Assembly (NCBI RefSeq): GCF_019317285.1
Contig: NZ_CP079218.1
Span: forward strand, 434,001-498,000
Direction of reading: 5' to 3'
Length of the DNA: 64,000 nt
Origin: Pedobacter sp. D749
Lineage (GTDB): Bacteria > Bacteroidota > Bacteroidia > Sphingobacteriales > Sphingobacteriaceae
The notes beneath the pieces are model-generated. The model ran no database searches and had not been told where the DNA came from. It saw only the letters and a list, made by a program, of their open reading frames with translations. Shown here piece after piece: positions 19,001-27,957 of this stretch (positions are counted from its first letter, which is position 1; every line of letters begins with the position of its first letter). A program made the translations under genes and the position numbers.

Positions 19001-19075
19001 CCACGATGTGTTTTCAGACGTGGGGTGTTGTCAGCTGTTACCAACTGACTGCAAGAGAATGTCTAAGCGTTCATA

Positions 19076-20647
19076 CTAAAAAACTTCTAATCCCGTATTA
19101 AGCAGCACCATATAAACAGCTAAATAACATACCAAAAATGCCGTTGATAATGCAAAATATCGTGTTAACTTATGGCTGCCTTTTTTAAATGGGAGTAAAA
19201 ACAGGATATTGAATATTTCAGATAACAAGGCGCAGATGAAATTTAAACAGACCATCACACAGCTAAACGCCACAACTAAAATGGCCGGCTGAATAATGAT
19301 TCCCGAAGGAAGGCCATAGAGTGCCCCCATAATAAAACTGATTAATAGGATAATCATGGCATATTTTAATCCTGATTTAAACTGGATCAGGAAATAGCTA
19401 CCCAATTTAGGGAGGGGCATTTTAACTTTCGCTGGTTTTAATTCTTTTTCAATTATCTGTGTTTCCAATCCCTCTTCTAAATTGGCTTCATTTGTTTTAT
19501 GCTTTTTGCCTCTCTTTTGTTTCCTGTAACGTGGCCACCAGATTATAAAACCTGTAATAAAAAGCGCAAGTGGCATTAGGCCGGCAATAAGGGCGATAAT
19601 TTGTGTAGGCCTGCCACCGAAGCTTCCGTAGTGGATAGGTGTTAACCAGCTGAGGTAAGCATTACCGACATTGGGGAAATCCTTACGGCTGTTTAACAAT
19701 GTTTTGCCTGTGTATTGATCTACAATCAACATTTCCCGTTTTCCAACCCTCGGAAGATTTCCACTCATCATGTCGAGGCGATATGCACCCATTTTATCTG
19801 CAGGGAAGGCAATACCACCAATGTAAGCATTAGGCATTTTTTCCTTGGCTGCATGAACAATAGCTGTAAGTGGCAATGAAGTAGCTTCTGCGTGCCATGC
19901 TGATTTAGCACCCAGGAGTTGGGCAACACCCTGCGGCGATTTTCCGCTAAGCAAAAATAACAGCGGAATAACAAGCGTAGAAAAAGTGATTGAGAAACCA
20001 GTAAGGCTCAATATTGCTACAATAGGTGAGGAGTAAAAACCCAGTGAATTGTGCCAATCATAGTTTTGGCGTTTAAATGATCCGCTAAACCTTACCGTAA
20101 GTACCGATTTTAATTGTTTCCATTTCTTTGGAATCCATAAACGCAGACCAGAGATGGTCAGGATTAAAAGGCAAAGGGAAGCCAGTCCGCAGATATATCG
20201 TCCGGCAACCGGAATCAGCAGAGTCCGGTGCAGTTCGGTAACCACATGGATGAAAGAACTGGTATGTATTCTTTTACCACCTATTTTTCCGGTATAGGGA
20301 TTAATAAAAGTTTCTTCATTACTTTTTAAATTGATTACGCTATAAGCTTCATTGGGGTTCTTGAAGTTATTTAGCATCAGGTAATCTATTTTTAGCTTAG
20401 GATAGTTCTTTTTTATGAGTGGCAAAATCTCTTCCACGGGCAGTTTTTGCTTTTGCGCAATCACCTCAAACAGATCTGGATTCAAAGCCCGGTCAATCTC
20501 GTCCTGAAAAACAAGTATGCTTCCTGTAATGCCTATAAAAGCAACAATTGCCCCGGCAATAATGCCAATATAAAGATGCCATTTACCAAACCACCTCTTT
20601 TGGTGTTTTGCCCAGCTTAGTTTTTTAGGATTCTGTTCTGATTTCAT
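19076..20647 (-). CDS. PepSY-associated membrane protein
   Basis: 523 residues from the ATG at 20647. The frame extends to a GTG at 20695, but a likely promoter (TTTG, then TAACTTTTG) overlaps that extension. The N-terminus KRWFGKWHLYIGIIAGAIVAFIGITGSILVF is the hallmark of the PepSY_TM family, followed by VTELHRTLL, the conserved helix IPKKW, and DWHNSLGFYSSPIVAILSLTG. There are roughly seven membrane helices and a central periplasmic PepSY region. A basic cytoplasmic insert (RYRKQKRGKKHK) lies near 385. Members near siderophore receptors are thought to act as ferric-siderophore reductases; no such neighbour is present except the SusC-like gene 0.8 kb downstream. Role uncertain. Confidence 0.85.
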   Translation of the reverse strand: MKSEQNPKKLSWAKHQKRWFGKWHLYIGIIAGAIVAFIGITGSILVFQDEIDRALNPDLFEVIAQKQKLPVEEILPLIKKNYPKLKIDYLMLNNFKNPNEAYSVINLKSNEETFINPYTGKIGGKRIHTSSFIHVVTELHRTLLIPVAGRYICGLASLCLLILTISGLRLWIPKKWKQLKSVLTVRFSGSFKRQNYDWHNSLGFYSSPIVAILSLTGFSITFSTLVIPLLFLLSGKSPQGVAQLLGAKSAWHAEATSLPLTAIVHAAKEKMPNAYIGGIAFPADKMGAYRLDMMSGNLPRVGKREMLIVDQYTGKTLLNSRKDFPNVGNAYLSWLTPIHYGSFGGRPTQIIALIAGLMPLALFITGFIIWWPRYRKQKRGKKHKTNEANLEEGLETQIIEKELKPAKVKMPLPKLGSYFLIQFKSGLKYAMIILLISFIMGALYGLPSGIIIQPAILVVAFSCVMVCLNFICALLSEIFNILFLLPFKKGSHKLTRYFALSTAFLVCYLAVYMVLLNTGLEVF

Positions 20648-21071
20648 TTTGGAGCGTTTTACAGCTTTGCAAAAGTTACGTTGGTTTATACCCACAAAGA
20701 AATCGTTTTAATTGGTATTGTGCAAATTATATTTAATGAGTCTAAATAAGGTGCTTTAGATTGACGTGAAGACATTGGCAGGCCAACAACTGCCCAATTT
20801 TAGTTTGCTTATTTTCCAGGACAGGCATTATTTAATTGGCTTGAGTCGTGATCTTTGAGACACGATAATTGAGGAATATTACACCAGAATATCAGGTATT
20901 AAGCCGCTCGATTTTAAAGCTATTTAAGTTTTATGGTGAAAATTGGGCGGACCTGACACTTTTAAATAATGTATTTTTAACCTGCTTATTATCAGTTGTT
21001 AATGGCTTTTTGATTGTGCTGATAAGCTTATTCTCACTATATTGGCTGACCATTATTGTAACAAAAAAGAT
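20648..21071. other. Spacer between the PepSY gene and the dcw cluster
   Basis: Divergent spacer. A 74-codon frame at 20869-21093 reads as a hydrophobic peptide but runs into the mraZ control region and I do not believe it is a gene. No RNA gene is seen. Confidence 0.4.
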
Positions 21072-21144
21072 GTGGAAAACTTTTTTGTGGTAAAAAGTGG
21101 TAAAAAGTGGTAGAACTATTTACTTTTACAATTGATAAAAAGTG
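21072..21144 (+). promoter_or_regulatory. mraZ control region with tandem MraZ-type boxes
   Basis: GTGGT occurs three times at exact 10-base intervals (21087-21091, 21097-21101, 21107-21111), each inside an AAAAAGTGGT or TTTTTTGTGGT unit. MraZ in other bacteria binds short direct repeats of this spacing (TGGG-type in E. coli, AAAGTG-type in mollicutes). A fourth AAAGTGT lies at 21138-21144, and TGTGGAAAA at 21071-21079 is a related half-site. TACTTTTA at 21121-21128 is a likely -7 element (one mismatch). Inference: autoregulation of the dcw cluster by its first gene product. Confidence 0.65.
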
Positions 21145-21155
21145 TAGATACCACT

Positions 21156-21623
21156 ATGACCCAACTTTTAGGAGAATTCGATTGTAAACTTGACGCAAAG
21201 GGCCGCCTTATGGTACCTGCTGCGCTTAAGAAACAATTGCCTGAATCTGAGAAAGAAGGGTTGATCATTAACCGAGGTTTTGAGAAAAACCTGGTAATCT
21301 ATCCAAAGAAAGTTTGGGATGCCATCGTTACTGATCTAAGCAAACTGAACATCTACGAAAAAAACAACAGAGAATTTATTCGTTCGTTTACCAGGGGTGC
21401 AACTGAGCTTTCGCTTGATGCAGCTGGTCGTGTGCTTTTGCCAAAATCGCTGGTTGATTATGCGGGTATAGGAAGTGATCTTGTGTTGGCTTGTCAGTTA
21501 GATCGTATTGAGGTTTGGGATAAAAAATCTTACGAAGATATTTTTGATGATGTACCTGAAAATTTTGCAAATCTCGCTGAACAGGTAATGGGTGGAAAGA
21601 AAGGAGGGGTTGATGTCGAATAA
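21156..21623 (+). CDS. mraZ: Transcriptional regulator MraZ
   Basis: 155 residues from the ATG at 21156; the frame extends eight codons to a TTG at 21132, but that would lie in the promoter. Two SpoVT/AbrB-like halves are visible, each with the DAKGRxxxP signature: KLDAKGRLMVPAALKKQL (about 10-27) and SLDAAGRVLLPKSLVDYAG (about 87-105). It heads the division and cell-wall cluster and binds short tandem repeats upstream of itself in other bacteria; such repeats are present here. The last eleven bases overlap rsmH. Confidence 0.95.
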   Translation: MTQLLGEFDCKLDAKGRLMVPAALKKQLPESEKEGLIINRGFEKNLVIYPKKVWDAIVTDLSKLNIYEKNNREFIRSFTRGATELSLDAAGRVLLPKSLVDYAGIGSDLVLACQLDRIEVWDKKSYEDIFDDVPENFANLAEQVMGGKKGGVDVE

Positions 21624-22518
21624 TTATCATGTGCCCGTAATGTTGCAGCCGTGTATTGATGGCTTGAATATTAAGCCTGATGGGGTTTATGTTGATGTAA
21701 CCTTTGGTGGTGGTGGTCACTCGAAAGAGATTTTGAAACATCTCGGTCCAAAAGGAAGATTGATAGCCTTTGATCAGGATCCTGATGCTCAGGCAAATGT
21801 TCCTGCTGATGCCCGTTTTATTTTTATCGACCAGAACTTCGGTTTTCTGAAAAATAATCTCCGTTTAAAAGGTTTTAAGCAGGTTGATGGTATTCTGGCT
21901 GATCTTGGTGTTTCCTCTCATCAGTTTGATGTGCCGCAACGTGGTTTTTCCATCCGTCATAATGCAGATCTGGATATGCGCATGGATCAGCACCGCGATT
22001 TAACAGCCGCTGAAATATTGAATACCTATACCGAAGATAAGCTGCATAAGATATTTGGGATTTACGGGGAAGTTAAAAATGCGAAATCTCTGGCGCGAGC
22101 TATTGTGACTTCGCGTTTAGAACAGCCTTTTACTGATATCGACAGTTTGAAGTCAGCTATTGCCGGTTATATCCCGAAGGGAAAAGAAAATAAATATTTA
22201 GCGCAGGTTTTTCAGGCGCTGCGTATAGAGGTGAATGCAGAAATTCAGGTGCTTGAAGATTTTTTGATGCAGGCCGCTGATGTGCTGAAGCCAGGTGGTC
22301 ATTTGGTGGTGATGTCATATCATTCTTTAGAGGACAGGCCGGTTAAAAACTTTATGGCAAAAGGGAAATTTCAGGGAGAGGTAGAAAAAGATTTCTTCGG
22401 GAATCAGCAAAAGCCATTTAATGTAATTACACGCAAAGCGATAATTGCCACTGATGAGGAGATTGCGCAAAACAATAGGGCCCGCAGTGCGAAACTTAGA
22501 ATTGCAGAAAAGATATGA
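21613..22518 (+). CDS. rsmH: 16S rRNA (cytosine-1402-N4)-methyltransferase
   Basis: 301 residues from ATG 21613, preceded by a strong AAGGAGGGG at 21601-21609, which decides the start over the TTG at 21592. N-terminal YHVPVMLQPCIDGL and the SAM-binding YVDVTFGGGGHSKEIL are diagnostic, with ADLGVSSHQFD and RGFSIRHNADLDMRMD following, and VMSYHSLEDRPVKNFM near the C-terminus. It N4-methylates C1402 in the ribosomal decoding centre together with RsmI. It overlaps mraZ by 11 bases and ftsL by ATGA. Confidence 0.96.
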   Translation: MSNNYHVPVMLQPCIDGLNIKPDGVYVDVTFGGGGHSKEILKHLGPKGRLIAFDQDPDAQANVPADARFIFIDQNFGFLKNNLRLKGFKQVDGILADLGVSSHQFDVPQRGFSIRHNADLDMRMDQHRDLTAAEILNTYTEDKLHKIFGIYGEVKNAKSLARAIVTSRLEQPFTDIDSLKSAIAGYIPKGKENKYLAQVFQALRIEVNAEIQVLEDFLMQAADVLKPGGHLVVMSYHSLEDRPVKNFMAKGKFQGEVEKDFFGNQQKPFNVITRKAIIATDEEIAQNNRARSAKLRIAEKI

Positions 22519-22937
22519 ACAGGTTTAGGGAAGAGATAGAAGAGGAAGAGGTTGGGCCTGAACCAGAGTTAAAAGCTGTGCCCAAAAGGCCAAAAACTGC
22601 TGAAGAAAAAATGGATAGCAATTCATTTATCAGCAAGCTTTTTAATGATGGATTAGTAAGTAAAGAGGCGGCAACTGATGCTTTGCCTTATTTGTGTTTT
22701 CTGGCCCTTTTAGGAATGATTTATATCGCCAATAGCCATTTTGCGGTGAACAATGTACGCCGTATTGATAAATTAAATAAAGAAGTAAAAGAATTAAGAT
22801 GGGAGTATAAATCCCTTAAAGCCGACCTGATGTTCAAGAGTAAATTGACGGAGGTTGCTAAAAAGGTAGATACCCTTGGTATAAAAGAACTGATTGAACC
22901 ACCAAAAAAAATAATTGTTAAAAGCGATGAATATTAG
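22515..22937 (+). CDS. ftsL: FtsL-like divisome protein
   Basis: 140 residues: a charged N-terminal tail of about 55 residues, one membrane helix (about 57-74, LPYLCFLALLGMIYIAN), then a periplasmic coiled coil (KLNKEVKELRWEYKSLKADLM). This matches the FtsL layout and the gene sits in its standard place between rsmH and ftsI. It starts with an ATGA overlap on rsmH and its stop overlaps the ftsI start by 11 bases. Role: with FtsB and FtsQ it activates septal synthesis by FtsW and FtsI. The long cytoplasmic tail is typical of Bacteroidota members. Sequence conservation is low, so the call rests on architecture and position. Confidence 0.85.
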   Translation: MNRFREEIEEEEVGPEPELKAVPKRPKTAEEKMDSNSFISKLFNDGLVSKEAATDALPYLCFLALLGMIYIANSHFAVNNVRRIDKLNKEVKELRWEYKSLKADLMFKSKLTEVAKKVDTLGIKELIEPPKKIIVKSDEY

Positions 22938-25029
22938 AGCAAACATCTTGCTTCGTGTATATCTGGCATTTGGCTTAATTGTGCTTTTTGCTTTCGCGGT
23001 GTTTTTACGCCTCGGTCAGGTGCAGTATGTGCAAGGGAAAAAATGGAAAGCTATGGCGGATAGTCTTTCTACACGATATGTAAATGTGGAAGCTACCCGT
23101 GGGAATATTTATTCTAACGACGGGAGTTTGCTGGCTACTTCGATACCGGAATACGAACTGCGTATGGATATGTTTGCCGGTGGCATAGCTGATGATAAAG
23201 TATTTAATGAAAAAGTAGATTCGCTGGGATATAAATTATCGCAGATTTTTCAGGATAAAACAGCTAAAGAATATGCACGTTATCTGCGCAAGGGCCGTCA
23301 GGATAGTGCGCGTTATTTGTTGATCCACCGTAAAGTAGGTTATGCTGATCTTAAAACCATCAGAACTTTTCCTTTATATAATATTGGTAAGTTCAGTGGC
23401 GGTTTAATCGCTGTTCAGCAAAACAAACGGATTCTTCCTTTTCAGGCTCTGGCTGCCCGTACCATTGGTTATAAAAACGAAAATGTTAAAAACGGAGTGG
23501 GTTTAGAGGGTGCATATAAAGAATATATCAACGGTGAAACCGGAAAAAGATTGATGCAGCGTATCGCAGGCGGTGTTTACATTCCAGTGAACGAAGAGGC
23601 TGAGGTAGCGCCAAAAGATGGTGCTGATATTATCTCTACCATTGATGTAAACATGCAGGATCTGGCACAAAGTGCTTTAGAAAAACAACTGATCAAATCG
23701 CAGGCCGATCATGGTACTGTGATATTGATGGAAGTGGCCACGGGCGAAATCCGTGCGGTAGCCAATTTCTCTAAAGTAGAAGAAGGGGTTTATAAAGAAA
23801 AGTTTAATTATGCCATTGCAGGTAACCAGGATCCTGGCTCAACTTTTAAACTGGCTTCTTACATGGCGCTTTTGGAAGATAAGCTAATCGATACCAATAC
23901 AATGATCGGGACAGGTTACTATCAGATCCCTGGAAAGCTGATTACGGATTCACACCCGAAAATTGAAACAGTTACCGCAAAAAAAGCCTTTGAAACGTCT
24001 TCTAATGCAGCAATTGCCAAGCTGATCAATATGCATTATGGCAACGATCCGATAAAATTTACCGATCACTTATATGATTGGCATCTGAACCAAAAAATGG
24101 ATTTACAGATTCCTGGCGAGGCAATGCCGGTAGTTAAAAATCCTAAAACGAACAAAAGCTGGAACAAAAACATGACCCTTCCACAGATGGCTTATGGTTA
24201 TGAAATGCAGTTGACACCGCTAAAAATGCTTACGATGTATAATGCGGTGGCTAACAATGGAAAAATGGTGGCGCCAATTTTTGTAAAAGAGATCAGAAGA
24301 TTGGGCAATCCGATTGAACAGTTTAAGGCCAGGGTGATCAATGATAAAATCTGTTCGGATGTTACCCTTAGCAAAATCAAGAAAATGCTCGAAGGGGTAG
24401 TAACTGAGGGCAGTGGAAAGCAGGTTGTTTACAATCCATTATATCCGATTGCGGGTAAAACAGGTACTGCCCAGGTGGCTGATGCAAATAAGGGATATAA
24501 AGCCAATAAACAATATCAGGCATCTTTTGTTGGGTATTTCCCGGCAGATAAACCTAAGTATTCGTTGATCGTTGTTATCAATGATCCTAAAGGTGCTTAT
24601 TATGGTGCTACGGTTTCAGGCCCGGTGTTCAGGGAAATTGCCGACCGTATTTATGCCAGCGATATGCAGATGTACAATGATGTACCTACGCGCCTGGTTG
24701 GTAATACCGGAACACCGCCAACAAAAGCCGGACAGAGTAAAGCAACTCAGAAAGTATATAAGGCATTCGGATTTAAGCCGCTTTTTGCTTCAAAATCTGA
24801 GTATTACAATATTATTGATACCAGTGCGGGAACAGTTTTTCAGGAAAATAACGAGCGTAAAGGTGTAATGCCAAATGTTGCAGGAATGGGACTGAAAGAT
24901 GCATTGTACCTTTTAGGTAACGCTGGTTTAAAAACCAAAGTTTTTGGATCAGGAAAAGTAATCAGCCAGTCTATTGCTGCCGGAACGAAGGTGGGTAAGG
25001 GATTGGGTGTACAAATAGAGTTGAATTAA
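22927..25029 (+). CDS. ftsI: Septal penicillin-binding protein (transpeptidase) with PASTA domain
   Basis: 700 residues from ATG 22927 (a TTG four codons earlier is also open). One N-terminal membrane helix, then the class B dimer domain with RGNIYSNDGSLLA. The transpeptidase motifs are SxxK as Ser305-Thr-Phe-Lys308, SSN in ETSSNAAIAK (about 355), and KTG in IAGKTGTAQ (about 515). The C-terminus (about 640-700, VMPNVAGMGLKDALYLLGNAGLK) is a PASTA domain, as in SpoVD or Gram-positive Pbp2x. Role: cross-linking septal peptidoglycan with FtsW. It overlaps ftsL by 11 bases. Confidence 0.95.
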   Translation: MNIRANILLRVYLAFGLIVLFAFAVFLRLGQVQYVQGKKWKAMADSLSTRYVNVEATRGNIYSNDGSLLATSIPEYELRMDMFAGGIADDKVFNEKVDSLGYKLSQIFQDKTAKEYARYLRKGRQDSARYLLIHRKVGYADLKTIRTFPLYNIGKFSGGLIAVQQNKRILPFQALAARTIGYKNENVKNGVGLEGAYKEYINGETGKRLMQRIAGGVYIPVNEEAEVAPKDGADIISTIDVNMQDLAQSALEKQLIKSQADHGTVILMEVATGEIRAVANFSKVEEGVYKEKFNYAIAGNQDPGSTFKLASYMALLEDKLIDTNTMIGTGYYQIPGKLITDSHPKIETVTAKKAFETSSNAAIAKLINMHYGNDPIKFTDHLYDWHLNQKMDLQIPGEAMPVVKNPKTNKSWNKNMTLPQMAYGYEMQLTPLKMLTMYNAVANNGKMVAPIFVKEIRRLGNPIEQFKARVINDKICSDVTLSKIKKMLEGVVTEGSGKQVVYNPLYPIAGKTGTAQVADANKGYKANKQYQASFVGYFPADKPKYSLIVVINDPKGAYYGATVSGPVFREIADRIYASDMQMYNDVPTRLVGNTGTPPTKAGQSKATQKVYKAFGFKPLFASKSEYYNIIDTSAGTVFQENNERKGVMPNVAGMGLKDALYLLGNAGLKTKVFGSGKVISQSIAAGTKVGKGLGVQIELN

Positions 25030-25058
25030 GGTGTAAGGTAAAAGGTATAGGGTTTAAG

Positions 25059-25105
25059 GTCTTGCTACTCGATACTCACTACTTAATACTAAAAAAAATA
25101 AAAAA
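25059..25105 (+). repeat. Spacer repeat before murE (copy A)
   Basis: 47 bases ending directly at the murE ATG. The same sequence with four substitutions and one A fewer lies at 27912-27957, directly before the murD ATG. The core is TACTCGATAC, and both end in AAAAAAAATAAAAA. Confidence 0.8.
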
Positions 25106-26563
25106 ATGCAATTACAAGATTTACTTTACGGCGTAACGATTAAAGAATTGGTTGGTAAAACCGATAGGGAAATCAGTGCGCTGAATTTCGATTCGCGTAA
25201 AGTAGGTAAAGATGATATCTTTTTTGCAATAGTAGGAACTTTGGCTGATGGACACCAGTTTATTGAGCAAACCATTCAGCAAGGCGCAGGTGTGATCATC
25301 TGCGAAAATTTGCCGGAAATCCAGGACTTTACGGTTACTTATATTAAAGTAGAAAATACGTCAGTTGCTTTAGGGATTATTGCCGGTAATTATTTTGGAA
25401 ACCCTTCAGCAGACTTAAAACTGATTGGTATTACCGGTACAAACGGAAAAACCACCATTGCTACCCTTCTTTTTAAATTATTTAAAGATTTAGGTTATAA
25501 AACCGGGCTTTTATCAACAGTAGAGAATTATATCAATGATACTGTAGTGCCTGCCACGCACACTACACCGAATCCTATTGCCCTAAACCAGCTTTTAAGG
25601 GATATGGTAAATGCTGGCTGCGATTTTTGCTTTATGGAAGTGAGTTCGCATGCCGTGTCACAACACCGGATCGAAGGATTAACTTTTTCTGGTGGTGTAT
25701 TTTCGAATTTAACACACGATCATTTAGATTTTCATAAAACTTTTGATGCTTATCTGAAAGCTAAAAAGGCATTTTTTGATATGCTGCCTAAATCGGCATT
25801 TGCATTGACCAATATCGATGATAAAAATGGTATGGTGATGCTGCAGAATACCAAAGCACATAAAAAAACCTATGCTCTTAAACAACTGGCTGATTTCAAA
25901 GCAAAAATAATTGAAAACCAGTTCAGTGGCTTACACCTGGATATCGATAATGAAGATGTTTACTTCAAACTGGTAGGCTCTTTTAATGCATATAACTTAC
26001 TGGCTGTTTACGGAACCGCAATTTTGCTGGAACAGGATAAGCTAAAAGTATTGACCTTGTTGAGCCGTTTATCAGGTGCTGAAGGAAGGTTTGATTATAT
26101 CACTTCTGCCGATAAGATTATTGGTATTGTAGATTATGCCCATACGCCAGATGCCGTTCAGAATGTGTTGAGTACCATTGCCAATATCCGCAAAGGAACA
26201 GAACAGGTCATTACCGTAATCGGTTGCGGTGGAGATCGCGACAAAACCAAACGTCCGATTATGGCCCAGGTGGCCTGCGATTGGAGTGATAAGGTGATTC
26301 TAACTTCTGATAATCCACGAACAGAAGATGCCCAGACTATAATTAACGATATGGAAGCTGGGGTTTCGCCAAGCAATCAGCGTAAAACATTATCCATTTT
26401 AGATAGAAGAGAAGCGATAAAAACAGCCTGTCATTTAGCACAACCAGGAGATATTATTCTTGTTGCTGGTAAAGGACATGAGAAATACCAGGAAATTAAT
26501 GGTGTAAGGAGCCATTTTGATGATAAAGAAATTTTACTTGAACAATTAAAACCAATCAGCTAA
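25106..26563 (+). CDS. murE: UDP-MurNAc-tripeptide synthetase (meso-diaminopimelate adding)
   Basis: 485 residues. Mur ligase N-terminal domain with [18 protein letters not shown] loop [14 protein letters not shown] (about 111-124), central [14 protein letters not shown], and the C-terminal DNPRTED. The DNPR signature is the one associated with meso-diaminopimelate rather than lysine as the third amino acid, so the peptidoglycan should be mDAP type; dapA is encoded at 42041-42928. The stop shares one base with the mraY start (TAATG). Confidence 0.96.
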   Translation: MQLQDLLYGVTIKELVGKTDREISALNFDSRKVGKDDIFFAIVGTLADGHQFIEQTIQQGAGVIICENLPEIQDFTVTYIKVENTSVALGIIAGNYFGNPSADLKLIGITGTNGKTTIATLLFKLFKDLGYKTGLLSTVENYINDTVVPATHTTPNPIALNQLLRDMVNAGCDFCFMEVSSHAVSQHRIEGLTFSGGVFSNLTHDHLDFHKTFDAYLKAKKAFFDMLPKSAFALTNIDDKNGMVMLQNTKAHKKTYALKQLADFKAKIIENQFSGLHLDIDNEDVYFKLVGSFNAYNLLAVYGTAILLEQDKLKVLTLLSRLSGAEGRFDYITSADKIIGIVDYAHTPDAVQNVLSTIANIRKGTEQVITVIGCGGDRDKTKRPIMAQVACDWSDKVILTSDNPRTEDAQTIINDMEAGVSPSNQRKTLSILDRREAIKTACHLAQPGDIILVAGKGHEKYQEINGVRSHFDDKEILLEQLKPIS

Positions 26564-27810
26564 TGTTATATTTATTATTCGAATACCTGCATAAGCATTA
26601 TGATATACCTGGTTTAAGGTTGTTTCAGTACATCACTTTTCGTGCATCTATCTCTATTATTTTATCGTTGGTCATTACTACCGTTTATGGCCGTAGGTTG
26701 ATAGATTACCTGCATAAAAAACAGGTTGGAGAAACGGTAAGGAATTTAGGATTAGAAGGACAGATGCAAAAACAAGGTACGCCAACTATGGGTGGTATCA
26801 TTATTTTGCTGGGGATTCTTATTCCGACCTTGTTATTTGCCAATATTTCCAATATTTACGTCATCCTGATGATTATTACCACCATTTGGATGGGTGCAAT
26901 CGGGTTTTTGGATGATTACATTAAAGTATTCAAAAAAAATAAGGAAGGTTTAGCTGGTCGCTTTAAAGTAGTTGGCCAGGTAGGTTTGGGCTTAATTGTA
27001 GGTACAACCATGTATTTTCACCCTAATATTGTGGTAAGAGAAACCGTGCAGGATAATGTTAAAAGCACTTCTACGGTTCCGATGGTATTGCGCCAGAAAG
27101 GAGAAACCTTTTATTATACCCAGGATGTAAAATCTTCAAAGACCAATATGCCTTTTTATAAGAACAATGAGTTCGATTATGCCAAGGTATTGAAGTTTTT
27201 AGGTGGCGATTATCAGAAATATGCGTTTATTATATTCCTGATCTTTACCGTATTTATTATTACAGCGGTTTCAAATGGGGCTAATATTACCGATGGTATT
27301 GATGGTCTTGCTACAGGTACTTCTGCTGTAATAGGCATTACACTTGGGATTCTGGCATATGTTTCAGGTAATACGATCATGGCCGATTACCTCAACATCA
27401 TGTACATCCCCAATTCGGCAGAGCTGATGATTTTTGCCGGAGCCTTTGTTGGTGCGTGTGTAGGTTTTCTTTGGTACAATTCTTACCCTGCCCAGATTTT
27501 TATGGGTGATACCGGGAGTTTAGCCATTGGTGGTATTATTGCCGCATTTGCACTCATGATCCGTAAAGAACTTTTGATCCCGATTTTATGTGGGATATTC
27601 CTGGTAGAACTGGTGTCGGTAATTATGCAGGTTTCCTACTTTAAATATACCAAGAAGAAATTTGGAGAAGGACGAAGGATTTTCCTGATGTCACCTTTGC
27701 ATCACCATTACCAGAAAAAAGGATACCATGAAGCTAAAATTGTAACCCGCTTCTGGATTATAGGAATCATGCTTGCAATTATGACCATTGTAACATTGAA
27801 ACTGAGGTAG
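26563..27810 (+). CDS. mraY: Phospho-MurNAc-pentapeptide translocase
   Basis: 415 residues with about ten membrane helices. Motifs: [27 protein letters not shown] (catalytic Asp pair), [28 protein letters not shown] and the C-terminal [15 protein letters not shown]. It makes lipid I by moving phospho-MurNAc-pentapeptide to undecaprenyl phosphate. The member is longer than the E. coli enzyme (360) because of a roughly 60-residue insert around 150-215 ([11 protein letters not shown] to LKFLGG), a feature of Bacteroidota MraY. Coupled to murE by a one-base overlap. Confidence 0.96.
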   Translation: MLYLLFEYLHKHYDIPGLRLFQYITFRASISIILSLVITTVYGRRLIDYLHKKQVGETVRNLGLEGQMQKQGTPTMGGIIILLGILIPTLLFANISNIYVILMIITTIWMGAIGFLDDYIKVFKKNKEGLAGRFKVVGQVGLGLIVGTTMYFHPNIVVRETVQDNVKSTSTVPMVLRQKGETFYYTQDVKSSKTNMPFYKNNEFDYAKVLKFLGGDYQKYAFIIFLIFTVFIITAVSNGANITDGIDGLATGTSAVIGITLGILAYVSGNTIMADYLNIMYIPNSAELMIFAGAFVGACVGFLWYNSYPAQIFMGDTGSLAIGGIIAAFALMIRKELLIPILCGIFLVELVSVIMQVSYFKYTKKKFGEGRRIFLMSPLHHHYQKKGYHEAKIVTRFWIIGIMLAIMTIVTLKLR

Positions 27811-27911
27811 GTTGAGGTTGAAGGTTTGAAGGTTGAGGGGAAAAGCTGAAAGACTAAAGCTGAAAGATAAAAGAGAGAAAAATAAAAAAGTTAAAGTGTG
27901 GAGGTATTCCT

Positions 27912-27957
27912 GTCTTGATACTCGATACCCATTACTTGATACTAAAAAAAATAAAAA
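27912..27957 (+). repeat. Spacer repeat before murD (copy B)
   Basis: 46 bases ending at the murD ATG, 42 identical in alignment with the copy before murE at 25059-25105. It is preceded by a purine-rich stretch that also carries a copy of the GAAAGACTAAAGCTGAAAG repeat (27848-27866). Confidence 0.8.

Noticed and set aside
20869..21093. 74-codon hydrophobic frame before mraZ
   Set aside because: It runs into the tandem MraZ boxes, begins without a ribosome site, and has no family resemblance.
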